From Acidimicrobiia bacterium (GTDB lineage Bacteria; Actinomycetota; Acidimicrobiia; Acidimicrobiales; Bin134): DNA of 64,000 nucleotides. The position numbers and the translations under genes are program-made. A model generated the notes under the pieces. That model was not told the origin of the DNA and searched no databases. It saw nothing but the letters and a program-made list of their open reading frames with translations. Positions 6,452-14,357 of this stretch are shown here, piece by piece; the stretch's first letter is position 1, and each line of letters opens with the position of its first letter. The DNA is taken from positions 1 through 64,000 of the forward strand of contig JAJECA010000042.1 in NCBI GenBank assembly GCA_022822265.1, in the 5' to 3' direction.

Positions 6452-6673
6452 CTAACCAACTTCGATCTCAATTTGGGTCACATAGATCTCCTGGCTCAGC
6501 CGCCGCTCGATCTCATCGTCATGTGAGCTCTCAAGGAACAGCGTGAGTGCTTCTGCAAGGTTGTCTCGTGCCTCGGTGACCGTCTCTCCCTGGCTTGCGA
6601 CATCGACCTTCGGGCAGAACGCCACGTAGCCGTCGCCCTCGCGTCCGACTATCGCGGTGAAACGTCTGCTCAC
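6452..6673 (-). CDS. HicB-like antitoxin, orphan
   Basis: 73 residues with the partial RNase H-like fold of HicB antitoxins: FTAIVGREGDGYVAFCPKVD (first two strands), VASQGETVTEARDNLAEALT (the family-typical helix), then LFLESSHDDEIERRLSQEI and a final beta strand. HicB binds and inhibits the double-stranded-RNA-binding-fold toxin HicA. No HicA-like frame lies on either side: a terminator follows directly and the upstream stretch is non-coding. It lacks a C-terminal DNA-binding domain. A complete hicBA pair exists at 12888-13390, so cross-talk is conceivable. Confidence 0.8.
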   Translation of the reverse strand: MSRRFTAIVGREGDGYVAFCPKVDVASQGETVTEARDNLAEALTLFLESSHDDEIERRLSQEIYVTQIEIEVG

Positions 6674-6911
6674 CTCACACCTCCTGTGCGACTTCGCCGA
6701 TCACCGTACCGAGCATTAAGGCGCGCTGCGTGGCCAATTGCTTGCACTAATCTGCACGGCGTACGCCCTTGATAGCCTCTCCCCTCTGCGGTGAAGCGAC
6801 CTTGGGCATTGCTGGCCGGGGGGTGGTGGGCTGGAGCTCAAGCCGCCACCCCCAGGGCCTTATCCTCTCCATCTGCCCCGCCGACATCGCCTTGAGCTGA
6901 ACCCGCTCCAC

Positions 6912-7026
6912 ATTCTGCGGGTTGGAAGTCCCACATTCTGCGGGTTGAGATTCCCACAAACTGTAGGCTGGTTATCCAACATTCTGCGGGGTAAAATGTC
7001 CACATTCTGCGGGGTAACTTCTGTTT
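6912..7026. repeat. Five tandem 23-bp direct repeats (iteron-like) upstream of the DUF4143 ATPase
   Basis: Units begin at 6912, 6935, 6958, 6981 and 7004, exactly 23 bases apart. The core ATTCTGCGGGKT is kept in four units; the third is degenerate (AAACTGTAGGCT). The unit ends are close to TCCCAC or TCCAAC. The array ends 29 bases before the ATG at 7056. Two TTACAAT elements (7034-7040 and 7049-7055) lie between array and gene and could be -10 boxes of a nearly leaderless transcript. A 23-bp period puts sites about two helical turns apart, suited to cooperative protein binding. The rest of 6674-6911 shows nothing I can assign. Confidence 0.8.
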
Positions 7027-7055
7027 TATGAGGTTACAATGATTTTCCTTACAAT

Positions 7056-8327
7056 ATGAGCAGCACTCTTACACCCGATGGATACCGACCGCGCATCGCT
7101 GAGAGCGCTGTCGCTGAAGCGCTGTCGTATATGCCGACGATTGTCATTGAAGGCCCCAGAGGTTGTGGAAAGACCTGGCTCGCCCGCCACTTCGCCCGGA
7201 GCGAAGTGCTGTTTGACCAGGATCTCGACGCCCGGATCTCAGTGTCGGCCGCGCCGGGCGAGATCCTCAGAGGTGAGGAACCTCGCCTGTTGGATGAATG
7301 GCAGCTTGCCCCCGAAGTCTGGAACCAGGTCCGCCACGCCAGCGACGAAGGACACGACACCGGAAAGTTCATCCTCACAGGGTCTGCAATTCCCCCCGAT
7401 GATGTGACGAGACACTCAGGGGCTGGCCGAATCACGCGAGTACGACTTCGGCCCATGTCGCTGTTTGAGACAGGCGAGTCCGCTGGTGAAGTGTCGATCG
7501 AAGACCTGTTGAACGGGATGCCAGTTGCAGTAGCTCGCCCAGAGATTTCCTTCGAGCAAATCGTGGATGCTGTCTGCCGAGGTGGATGGCCTCGCATGTT
7601 GGGTGAATCCGTGCGGACAAGCCAGCAATTTCTGACCGACTACCTCGACGAGATTTGCCGGACAGACATCACCGCGGTCGACGGAGTGGCCCGCGACCCC
7701 ATCAGATTGAGGCGGCTGTTGGAGTCCCTGAGCCGAAATGTGGCCACAACCGCGTCCTACTCAACCCTCGCAAAGGACATCAACGGAGAAACAGGCATAA
7801 ACCGAGAAACCGCTTCCGAATACCTGAGGTCGTTGGAGCGGCTTTATGTGGTGGAGGACGTGCCCCATTGGTTCACCCACCTGAGGTCGCGAGCCCGGTT
7901 GCGAAATTCGCCCAAGCGGCATTTTGTCGATCCCTCGCTGGCCGCAGCCGCCCTCCGTGCCACTCCCGACAGGCTTATCAGGGAGTTGGACGCCTTTGGA
8001 TTCTTGTTTGAGTCGCTAGTTGTGCGAGATCTGCGCATCTACGGTCAGGCAAACGACGCCGACGTCTACCACTATCGAGACAGCGACAATCTGGAGGCCG
8101 ACGCCATCATCGAGGCCCGGGACGGACGGTGGATCGCCGTTGAAGTCAAGCTCGGTGGCCAGCAGTGGATCGACGAGGCCGCCCAATCCCTGCTCCGCCT
8201 CAGGAACAAGGTGGACACCGACCGGGTGGGCGAGCCGGCCAAGCTGTTGATCATCACCGCCACCGGCTACGGCTACGACCGACCCGACGGCACAACCGTC
8301 CTCCCCATTACCGCCCTCGGGCCGTAA
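7056..8327 (+). CDS. AAA_14/DUF4143 ATP-binding protein
   Basis: 423 residues in the standard family architecture. An N-terminal AAA_14 P-loop domain has Walker A GPRGCGKT (33-40), LLDEWQLAPEVW as Walker B-like segment, and FILTGSA as sensor strand. A middle winged-helix region (SYSTLAKDINGETGINRETA) is followed by DUF4143, which ends in a nuclease-like core: NLEADAIIE (345-353) then WIAVEVKLG (359-367), resembling the ExxD...ExK pattern of PD-(D/E)xK enzymes. The biological role of this widespread and often horizontally moved family is unresolved. No Shine-Dalgarno precedes the ATG. The 23-bp repeat array just upstream suggests tight regulation or a self-binding site. Confidence 0.85.
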   Translation: MSSTLTPDGYRPRIAESAVAEALSYMPTIVIEGPRGCGKTWLARHFARSEVLFDQDLDARISVSAAPGEILRGEEPRLLDEWQLAPEVWNQVRHASDEGHDTGKFILTGSAIPPDDVTRHSGAGRITRVRLRPMSLFETGESAGEVSIEDLLNGMPVAVARPEISFEQIVDAVCRGGWPRMLGESVRTSQQFLTDYLDEICRTDITAVDGVARDPIRLRRLLESLSRNVATTASYSTLAKDINGETGINRETASEYLRSLERLYVVEDVPHWFTHLRSRARLRNSPKRHFVDPSLAAAALRATPDRLIRELDAFGFLFESLVVRDLRIYGQANDADVYHYRDSDNLEADAIIEARDGRWIAVEVKLGGQQWIDEAAQSLLRLRNKVDTDRVGEPAKLLIITATGYGYDRPDGTTVLPITALGP

Positions 8328-8336
8328 CTCGAACCG

Positions 8337-9656
8337 CTAGTACCGGGGGCGGGGGGAGATGGCTAGGGAGAGGGCTACTGCCAATACGGCGGCTCCGGCG
8401 CCTAGGAGGTAGGAGTTGGCTAGGGAGGTGCCGGTGATGTCGGTGCCGATCACTATGACCATGGTCTGCATGCCGGTGGTCACGCCCACCTGGGTGAGGG
8501 TGCCCCGCATGCCGGAGGCCACGCCGTAGTCCTCGGGCTCCACCGCGTCGGATGCGGTGGTGGTGAGCGACGGGAGCTGGATGCCGTGGCCAAAGGCCAC
8601 CACGAACAGCCCCGCCACCGTCCAGCCCAGCGAGGCCTGCCAGGCCGACAGGGCGAAGAACACCATGCCCACCGCCAAGATCGACGAGCCGACCGCCGGG
8701 GTCATGCGGGCCCCCATGCGGGGATGGATGTAGCCCCCGGCGAACGTGCTCACGCTAAAGGTGGCGGGCCGCACCGCCAATAGCAGCGTTGCCGCCCCCA
8801 GACCCCAGCCCAGCCTCTCGGTGAACAGGAACGGGGTGATCACCAGACCGCCCATGAAAGCGAAATTGGCCAGCGTCGTCACCCACAGCGGAATGCTGAA
8901 ATTGCGCCTTCGCAGGTAGTCCATTCGGATTAGCGGCTCAGGCACCCGCCGCTCGATCAGGGCGAACACCCCCAGCAGCGCAACCCCGATGCCCATCAGC
9001 CCTGCGCTAGCCGCCACCGACACGCTGTCGTTTCCCAGAAGCGTCAGCCCCACCAACATCAGGGCCACGGCACCCGACAGCGTGAGGCCTCCCCAATAGT
9101 CGACGGCCACATCCAGGCCGCCGCCCATGGGCCGAACCACCACCGCGCTGGAAACCAGCCCGAACACCGCGACCGCCCCGAAGAAGGCGAACACCCACCG
9201 CCATCCGAACTGCTCGACGATTTGGCCGCCCACTATCAGCCCCAGCGCGGGAGCCCCGGTGAGAGCCGACTGATACCACCCAATGGCCCGCGAACGGGTG
9301 GCCAACGGAAACGCCAACAGCACCATGGCGGTGCCCGCGGCGGTGGTCGCCCCGTTGGCCGCCCCGGCCGCAACCCTAAACCCGATGAGGCTCTCGATGT
9401 TCCAGGCCAACCCGCTGAGGGGGGTCACCACCACCAGCATCACCGCCGCGGCCAAAAAAACTCGGCGGTGGCCGTAGATATCGCCCAGCTTGCCGCTCAG
9501 CGAGGTAGACACCGCCGCCGCCAAAATGGCCCCGGTCACCGTCCAGCTGGCCGCGTCGGTTCCGGTGTTCAGGTCGCGGGCGATGTCGCCCACGGCCACC
9601 GCGATCACCGTCAAGCTCATGCCCACGCCGAACTGCACGGGGACGATGGCCGCCAT
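8337..9656 (-). CDS. MFS transporter (drug exporter type)
   Basis: 439 residues, strongly hydrophobic with about 12-14 membrane segments. The loop after segment 2 has the MFS signature GKLGDIYGHRRVF (about 55-67). Residues 130-150 (QSALTGAPALGLIVGGQIVE) match the antiporter motif C (GxxxGPxxGG-like) of proton-driven drug exporters of the DHA2/EmrB kind. It converges with the DUF4143 ATPase (9 bases). Upstream it follows the esterase gene in the same frame; a sequence of charged residues (DDRYRFRL) precedes the ATG without an alternative standard start, so ATG 9656 is the best choice. Substrate unknown. Confidence 0.85.
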   Translation of the reverse strand: MAAIVPVQFGVGMSLTVIAVAVGDIARDLNTGTDAASWTVTGAILAAAVSTSLSGKLGDIYGHRRVFLAAAVMLVVVTPLSGLAWNIESLIGFRVAAGAANGATTAAGTAMVLLAFPLATRSRAIGWYQSALTGAPALGLIVGGQIVEQFGWRWVFAFFGAVAVFGLVSSAVVVRPMGGGLDVAVDYWGGLTLSGAVALMLVGLTLLGNDSVSVAASAGLMGIGVALLGVFALIERRVPEPLIRMDYLRRRNFSIPLWVTTLANFAFMGGLVITPFLFTERLGWGLGAATLLLAVRPATFSVSTFAGGYIHPRMGARMTPAVGSSILAVGMVFFALSAWQASLGWTVAGLFVVAFGHGIQLPSLTTTASDAVEPEDYGVASGMRGTLTQVGVTTGMQTMVIVIGTDITGTSLANSYLLGAGAAVLAVALSLAISPRPRY

Positions 9657-9719
9657 CAGGCGGAACCGGTAGCGGTCGTCGTAGCCGACCGCGGCGGTGC
9701 TCAGGGCTTCACGCCGAGC

Positions 9720-10655
9720 TCAAGACGACAGCGCGGCCTTTGCCGCCGCGGCCGCGGTCTCCTGGGCGGCCACTGCGCCGGGGATGGCCAGGGTCATGCC
9801 GAAGAAACCGTGGAACATGCCGTCGTAGCGGTGCACCTCACAGGCCACCCCGGCCTCCTGGAGCGCAGCCCCGTAGGCCTCGCCCTCGTCGCGCAAAGGG
9901 TCGTACTCGGCGGTGATCACACACGCCGGGGGCAAACCGCTGAGGCTGTCGGCCTTGATGGGCGAGGCATAGGGGTGGTTGCGGTCGGCCACATCGGCGT
10001 ACTGGTCGTAGAACCAGTCCATCGACTCCTTGGTGAGGAAGTAGTCGAAGCCGTTCTCGGTCTGCGACGGCCAGGCGTTGGAGTCCATGTCGCAACAGGG
10101 ATACACCAGCAGCTGATGGGCGATGGCCGGGCCGCCCCGGTCTCGGGCCATCTGGGCCACCACTGCGGCCAGGTTGCCCCCGGCGCTGTCGCCGGCCACC
10201 CCCAGCCGGGAGGCATCGGCGCCGATATCGGCCGCGTTCTGGGCCACCCACTGGGTGGCGGCGTAGCAGTCCTCGGCCGCAGCCGGGAACTTGGCCTCCG
10301 GGGCGAGGCGGTAGTCCACCGACACGAACACCATGCCGGTGCGGTTCACCATCTCGCGCACCTGTCCGTCGTGGCTGTCGATGCCGCCGATCACCCAGCC
10401 CCCGCCGTGGAAGAACACCACCACCGGGCGGGCCTCATTTGTGGCGTCGGCCCAGTAGATGCGAATGGGCAGCTCGGTGCCGTCGGGGCCGGCGATCACC
10501 CGGTCTTCGGTGCGGGCCACATCCTCCACCGGCATGTCGCCGAGCTGCATGCGGTTGCGCAGCTCCACCGCGGTCATCGAGGCGATGCCCGCAAAGCTCA
10601 CGCCGTTTTCTTCCATCATGTCCATAACGGCCTTGGCGGCCGGATCTAGTGCCAT
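9720..10655 (-). CDS. Alpha/beta hydrolase, hormone-sensitive-lipase family esterase
   Basis: 311 residues from ATG 10655. Oxyanion-hole motif HGGGW (83-87) and nucleophile elbow GDSAGG (155-160, Ser157) are those of the HSL/bacterial family IV esterases. The remaining triad is Asp252 (AEYDPLRDEG) and His282 (GMFHGF). Such enzymes hydrolyse short to medium acyl esters in the cytoplasm. The MFS exporter follows downstream with a 63-base gap and may be co-transcribed. An LLM oxidoreductase is divergently oriented 93 bases away, and the shared intergenic region must hold both promoters. Confidence 0.92.
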   Translation of the reverse strand: MALDPAAKAVMDMMEENGVSFAGIASMTAVELRNRMQLGDMPVEDVARTEDRVIAGPDGTELPIRIYWADATNEARPVVVFFHGGGWVIGGIDSHDGQVREMVNRTGMVFVSVDYRLAPEAKFPAAAEDCYAATQWVAQNAADIGADASRLGVAGDSAGGNLAAVVAQMARDRGGPAIAHQLLVYPCCDMDSNAWPSQTENGFDYFLTKESMDWFYDQYADVADRNHPYASPIKADSLSGLPPACVITAEYDPLRDEGEAYGAALQEAGVACEVHRYDGMFHGFFGMTLAIPGAVAAQETAAAAAKAALSS

Positions 10656-10748
10656 GGCCCGCACACTAACCGAGCCCAATGCGCCTGCTTGGGGTCGCGC
10701 CGTTTACCATCGGCCCCGGAACTGCGCCGCACACACAAGGGGAATGGC

Positions 10749-11861
10749 ATGGAGTTTGCGATGTTCTACGAGATTCCGGTGGCTCGGCCCTGGACTCGTG
10801 AGAGTGAGTACAACGCCTACCAGAACACCATCGAACAAGCCGTTCTGGGCGACAAGATGGGCTTCCACTCGTTCTGGACGGTGGAGCACCACTTCTTGGA
10901 GGAGTACTCCCACTGCTCCAACCCCGAGGTGCTGTACGGCCACATCGCGGCGCTCACCGAGAACCTGCGGATCGGCTACGGCGTGCGGCTTCTGCCCAAG
11001 CCCTACAACCACCCGGTGCGCACGGCGGAGTCGGTGGCGGTGCTCGACCTCATCAGCAACGGGCGGGTGGAGTTCGGCACCGGCCGCTCGTCCACCCGGG
11101 CCGAGCTGGAGGGCTTCAACATCCACCCCAACGAGACCCGGGCCCAGTGGGACGAGGCCCTGCGCCACATCGTGGGCTGCTGGACCAACGACGAGTACGA
11201 GTTCGAGGGCGACTACTGGTCGATGCCCAAGCGCCGGGTGCTGCCCAAGCCCCGCCAGGATCCCCACCCGCCCATCTGGGGGGCCACCAGCTCGGTGCCC
11301 GGCCACTACGAGATCGGCAAGCGGGGCATCGGGCTGTGCTCGTTCACCGTGGGCCAGCCGCCCGAGGACCTGGCCGAGCGGCTCGAGGCCTTCCGCAAGG
11401 GCCACGCCGACTGCGACGAGCCGGTGGGCGCGTTCCGCAACGAGCGGGCCGCCACCTTCACCATGGTGCACTGCAACGAGACCAACGAGAAGGCCCGGGC
11501 CGCCGCCGAGGAGTCGTTCGTGTGGTATCCGGGCTACGGGGGCGGGCTCATCGCCTCGGTGGCCGACTACCTGGCCGACCTGGAGGTGGCCGAGCTGGGC
11601 ACCTACGAGTACACCGGCGATGCGGCCAAGAGCCGCGACGAGGGCCTTTTGGGCCAGATCACCATGGACTACATCTGGGAGTCGGGCGCCGCGGTGATAG
11701 GCGACCCCGACCGGTGCGTGGAGATCGCCAAGCGCTACGAGGCGGTGGGCTGCGACCTGTTGTTCTGCCTGTTCAACCCGTACAAGATGGCCCATGAGGA
11801 TGTGATGACCTCCATCGAGCTCATGGGCAAATACGTGATCCCCGAGTTCAAGAAGAGCTAG
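10749..11861 (+). CDS. LLM-class flavin/F420-dependent oxidoreductase
   Basis: 370 residues, start ATG 10749 (MEFAMFYEIPV), a common first beta strand of this family; the preceding frame is non-coding leader. A TIM-barrel luciferase-like monooxygenase: ESEYNAYQNTIEQAVLGDKM, then FHSFWTVEHHFLEEYSHCSN with the conserved EHHF, YGVRLLPKPYNHPVRTAESV as the barrel strand next to flavin, and GRVEFGTGRSSTRAE for phosphate binding. It forms a likely operon with the next gene (23 bases). Typical for actinobacterial degradation of aliphatic or terpenoid compounds, but substrate and cofactor (FMN or F420) cannot be told from sequence. Confidence 0.9.
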   Translation: MEFAMFYEIPVARPWTRESEYNAYQNTIEQAVLGDKMGFHSFWTVEHHFLEEYSHCSNPEVLYGHIAALTENLRIGYGVRLLPKPYNHPVRTAESVAVLDLISNGRVEFGTGRSSTRAELEGFNIHPNETRAQWDEALRHIVGCWTNDEYEFEGDYWSMPKRRVLPKPRQDPHPPIWGATSSVPGHYEIGKRGIGLCSFTVGQPPEDLAERLEAFRKGHADCDEPVGAFRNERAATFTMVHCNETNEKARAAAEESFVWYPGYGGGLIASVADYLADLEVAELGTYEYTGDAAKSRDEGLLGQITMDYIWESGAAVIGDPDRCVEIAKRYEAVGCDLLFCLFNPYKMAHEDVMTSIELMGKYVIPEFKKS

Positions 11862-11884
11862 CGCACAACTGACAGGAGGCGGCC

Positions 11885-12859
11885 ATGGCCCTGCTCAACA
11901 TCCGCTACGACTTCCGCTGCCCGGACATCTGCCCGGTGCCGGTGGAGGAGCTGTACCACGCCGCCATCGAGCAGGCGGTGTGGGCCGAAGACTTGGGCTT
12001 CGTGTCGGTCACGCTGTCGGAGCACCACGGCTCCGACGACGGCTACCTGCCCTCGCTGGTAGCGCTGGCCTCGGCCATCGCCGCTCGCACCGAGAACATC
12101 CACATCATGCTGGCCGCGCTCATCGCCCCCATGCACGACCCGCTGCGGATCGCCGAAGACCTGGCCGTGCTGGATCGGATCAGCAAGGGCCGCATCAGCG
12201 TGACGGTGGCCGGGGGCTATGTGCCCTCCGAGTTCGAGATGTTCGGCCACACCACCGGCGACCGGGTGCGCCTGACTGTGGAGATGGTGGAGACCCTCAA
12301 GGCGGCGTGGACCGGGGAGCCGTTCGAGTTCCGGGGCCGCACCGTGCGGGTCACCCCCACCCCCTATCAGAATCCCCGGCCGGCCATCTGGCTGGGCGGC
12401 AGCGGCGAACCGGCGGCCCGCCGGGCGGCCCGCATCGCCGACGGGTTCCTTCCCACCATGCCCGAGTTCTGGGACTTCTACCGCGACGAGGTGATCAAGC
12501 TCGGCGGTGACGATCCCGGCCCGGCCACCTCCGGCGGCGTCGGCTACCTGCACATCACCCATGACCCCGATGCCACCTGGGCCCAAGTCGCCCCCCACGC
12601 CCTCCACGAGATGAACGCCTACGGCCAATGGGCCGCAGAGTCCGGCGCCGCCACCGGCTACGAGCCCGTCAACGACGCCGACACCCTCCGAGCCATGGGC
12701 ATGCACCACCTCATCTCCCCCGCCGAGGCCATAGAGATGATCCAGTCCATGGGCGACTTCGACGCCTTGATGTTCCACCCCCTAATGGGCGGCCTAGACC
12801 CCGCCCTATCCTGGGAAAACCTCCGCCTCTTCGAAACCGAGGTACTGCCCCACCTTTAG
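11885..12859 (+). CDS. LLM-class flavin/F420-dependent oxidoreductase
   Basis: 324 residues; AGGAGG 7 bases upstream of ATG 11885 fixes the start. The barrel elements are VSVTLSEHHGSDDGYLPSLV (SEHHG motif), IMLAALIAPMHDPLRIAEDL, DRISKGRISVTVAGGYVPSE (phosphate loop) and PAIWLGGSGEPAARRAARIA (late strand). Together with the preceding gene it could form a two-enzyme oxidation step or two steps of one pathway. It ends 28 bases before the converging hicA gene. Confidence 0.9.
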   Translation: MALLNIRYDFRCPDICPVPVEELYHAAIEQAVWAEDLGFVSVTLSEHHGSDDGYLPSLVALASAIAARTENIHIMLAALIAPMHDPLRIAEDLAVLDRISKGRISVTVAGGYVPSEFEMFGHTTGDRVRLTVEMVETLKAAWTGEPFEFRGRTVRVTPTPYQNPRPAIWLGGSGEPAARRAARIADGFLPTMPEFWDFYRDEVIKLGGDDPGPATSGGVGYLHITHDPDATWAQVAPHALHEMNAYGQWAAESGAATGYEPVNDADTLRAMGMHHLISPAEAIEMIQSMGDFDALMFHPLMGGLDPALSWENLRLFETEVLPHL

Positions 12860-12887
12860 CGGCCTCTTGGGAAAGAGCCCCAATAGC

Positions 12888-13112
12888 TCAGTCGGCTTTC
12901 AGCCAGTCTTCGCGGGGGATTCCCGCCTGGCTCAAAAGCCGCCTCAGCAAGCCGACCCCGATCTCTCCGATGTGCTCATTGGGGATGATGAGAACTTGAT
13001 CACCCTTGAACATTCGATCGTGCTTAGCCCCAGGTCGAGGCCCTTGCCATCCGAGGCCGCGCATCTTTTTGATGAAGTCGGTTCGGCTGATCGGCGTGAG
13101 CCGACGGCTCAC
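12888..13112 (-). CDS. hicA: HicA-type mRNA interferase toxin
   Basis: 74 residues with the double-stranded-RNA-binding-like fold of HicA: RTDFIKKMRGLGWQGPRPG, then the AKHDRMFKGD strand containing the catalytic histidine, and a C-terminal VGLLRRLLSQAGIPREDWL helix, the near-universal end of the family. It cleaves mRNA and is held inactive by HicB. The start codon overlaps the end of hicB by 4 bases, so translation is coupled with antitoxin first, as is common. It converges with the LLM gene. Confidence 0.88.
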   Translation of the reverse strand: MSRRLTPISRTDFIKKMRGLGWQGPRPGAKHDRMFKGDQVLIIPNEHIGEIGVGLLRRLLSQAGIPREDWLKAD

Positions 13113-13390
13113 GGGTCGAGAGTGAGTCTGATACCGCCCATCTCGGGGATGTCGTCGGCACCGAGTTCCAACTTGAGAAGTACCCAGTCCACCAGCGCCG
13201 ACTCCAATTCTTCCTCGGCTTCTTCAGGCGTTGAACCACTGGCCCACACACCCCTCGTGCCTGGCACAGAGGCATAGAACTCATCTGAGTCCTCAAGTCG
13301 CTCGATGCGGGCCTGCTGTCTAGCTGCCTTGGCCCAAATCTCGACCTGTTGATCCAACTCATGGCTGCGATCAATCAAAGGGGCGTTCAT
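13109..13390 (-). CDS. hicB: HicB-type antitoxin
   Basis: 93 residues. The typical HicB core is YASVPGTRGVWASGSTPEEA followed by EEELESALVDWVLLKLELG. The N-terminal 40 residues (LDQQVEIWAKAARQQARIER) are a helical extension. The fold sequesters HicA by covering its active site. It is the first gene of the pair and starts only 13 bases after the proline iminopeptidase stop, so the TA pair may be read from the upstream operon as well as from an internal promoter. Confidence 0.85.
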   Translation of the reverse strand: MNAPLIDRSHELDQQVEIWAKAARQQARIERLEDSDEFYASVPGTRGVWASGSTPEEAEEELESALVDWVLLKLELGADDIPEMGGIRLTLDP

Positions 13391-13403
13391 TGCTCAGATC
13401 CTA

Positions 13404-14357
13404 TCAATGCCCGGCAAGAAATCGGTTGGTCGCATCGACAGCCGCCTCGACCATTGCCGGTTCTCCGGCAAGATGGCCGGCGTCGACGACGATGAGTTCG
13501 CTGTCGGGCCAGGCGTCGGCAAGCTCCTGGGCGGTGGCGATCGAGGCGCTGTGGTCGAGCTGACCGTGGATCAATACCGCCGGAATGCCGTGCAGTTGGT
13601 GGACGTTGCGGATGATCTGGCGGGGTTCGAGCCAGGCCCCGTGATGGAAGTAGTGGGTGACGATGCGGGCGAAGGCCATGCGGAAGCGAGGATCGTTGTA
13701 TCGGGGATTTGGCTCGGCACCTGAAACCACTGCGTCCTCCCACCGACACCACTCAGCGGCAGCTTGCTCGCGAACGCTGATATCGGGGCTGTTCAGCAAG
13801 CGGTAGTAGGCGGCAACGAGATCGTCATCTCGGCCGCTGTCCCCTGCACCGGCACGAAACCGCTCCCAGTCGTCCGGAAAGATGCGGCCAGCCCCTTGGT
13901 ACAGCCACTGGATCTCATCCCGATCTGAAGTCGTCACTGCCAGCAACACAATCTCTGACACTCGCTCGGGGTGCTGCTGGCCGTATACGAGTGCGAGCGT
14001 CGATCCCCAGCTGTTGCCAAAGACAAGCCACCGGTCGATCCCCAGATGGGACCGAAGAGCCTCAATATCCCGCACCAAATGGTCAGTGGTGTTTTGATCG
14101 AGGCTCGTGTCGATGTCACCGGCATGCGGAGTGCTGCGGCCCGAACCCCGCTGATCGAACAGCACAATCCTGTAGACGGAAGGGTCGAAGAACCGCCGAT
14201 GCGTGGGGGTACAGCCGCTCCCCGGCCCGCCATGCACCACCAAAGCAGGCTTGCCCTCTGGGTTGCCACAGACCTCCCAATAGACACTATGGCCGTCGCC
14301 GACGTCCAAATGGCCAGCCTCGAATGGCTCAATCTCCGGGAAGAGCCCTGCCACCAT
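13404..14357 (-). CDS. pip: Proline iminopeptidase (peptidase S33)
   Basis: 317 residues, the normal size. It removes N-terminal proline from peptides. HGGPGSG (42-48) forms the oxyanion hole and is a family hallmark; DQRGSGRSTPH (68-78) is almost invariant in Pip; the nucleophile is Ser116 in GNSWGS. Asp in HGQLDHS and His in DAGHLAG complete the triad. The ATG follows the TAG of the sulfotransferase without a gap, so it is the third gene of an acyl-CoA dehydrogenase/sulfotransferase/pip operon. Cytoplasmic, no signal peptide. Confidence 0.93.
   Translation of the reverse strand: MVAGLFPEIEPFEAGHLDVGDGHSVYWEVCGNPEGKPALVVHGGPGSGCTPTHRRFFDPSVYRIVLFDQRGSGRSTPHAGDIDTSLDQNTTDHLVRDIEALRSHLGIDRWLVFGNSWGSTLALVYGQQHPERVSEIVLLAVTTSDRDEIQWLYQGAGRIFPDDWERFRAGAGDSGRDDDLVAAYYRLLNSPDISVREQAAAEWCRWEDAVVSGAEPNPRYNDPRFRMAFARIVTHYFHHGAWLEPRQIIRNVHQLHGIPAVLIHGQLDHSASIATAQELADAWPDSELIVVDAGHLAGEPAMVEAAVDATNRFLAGH

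Noticed and set aside
6900-7030. CRISPR array.
   Set aside because: The repeats are adjacent 23-bp tandem units with no spacers, and there are no cas genes.
9657-9722. In-frame TGA between the esterase and MFS genes as a possible third Sec codon.
   Set aside because: The esterase is complete at the TGA, and what follows is the start of an unrelated membrane protein; no Cys-aligned position and no family continues across it.
12876-12905. tRNA-like segment (AATAGCTCAGTCGGC).
   Set aside because: Only the D-arm-like stretch matches; no anticodon stem, T loop or acceptor follows, and it lies in the end of the hicA gene.
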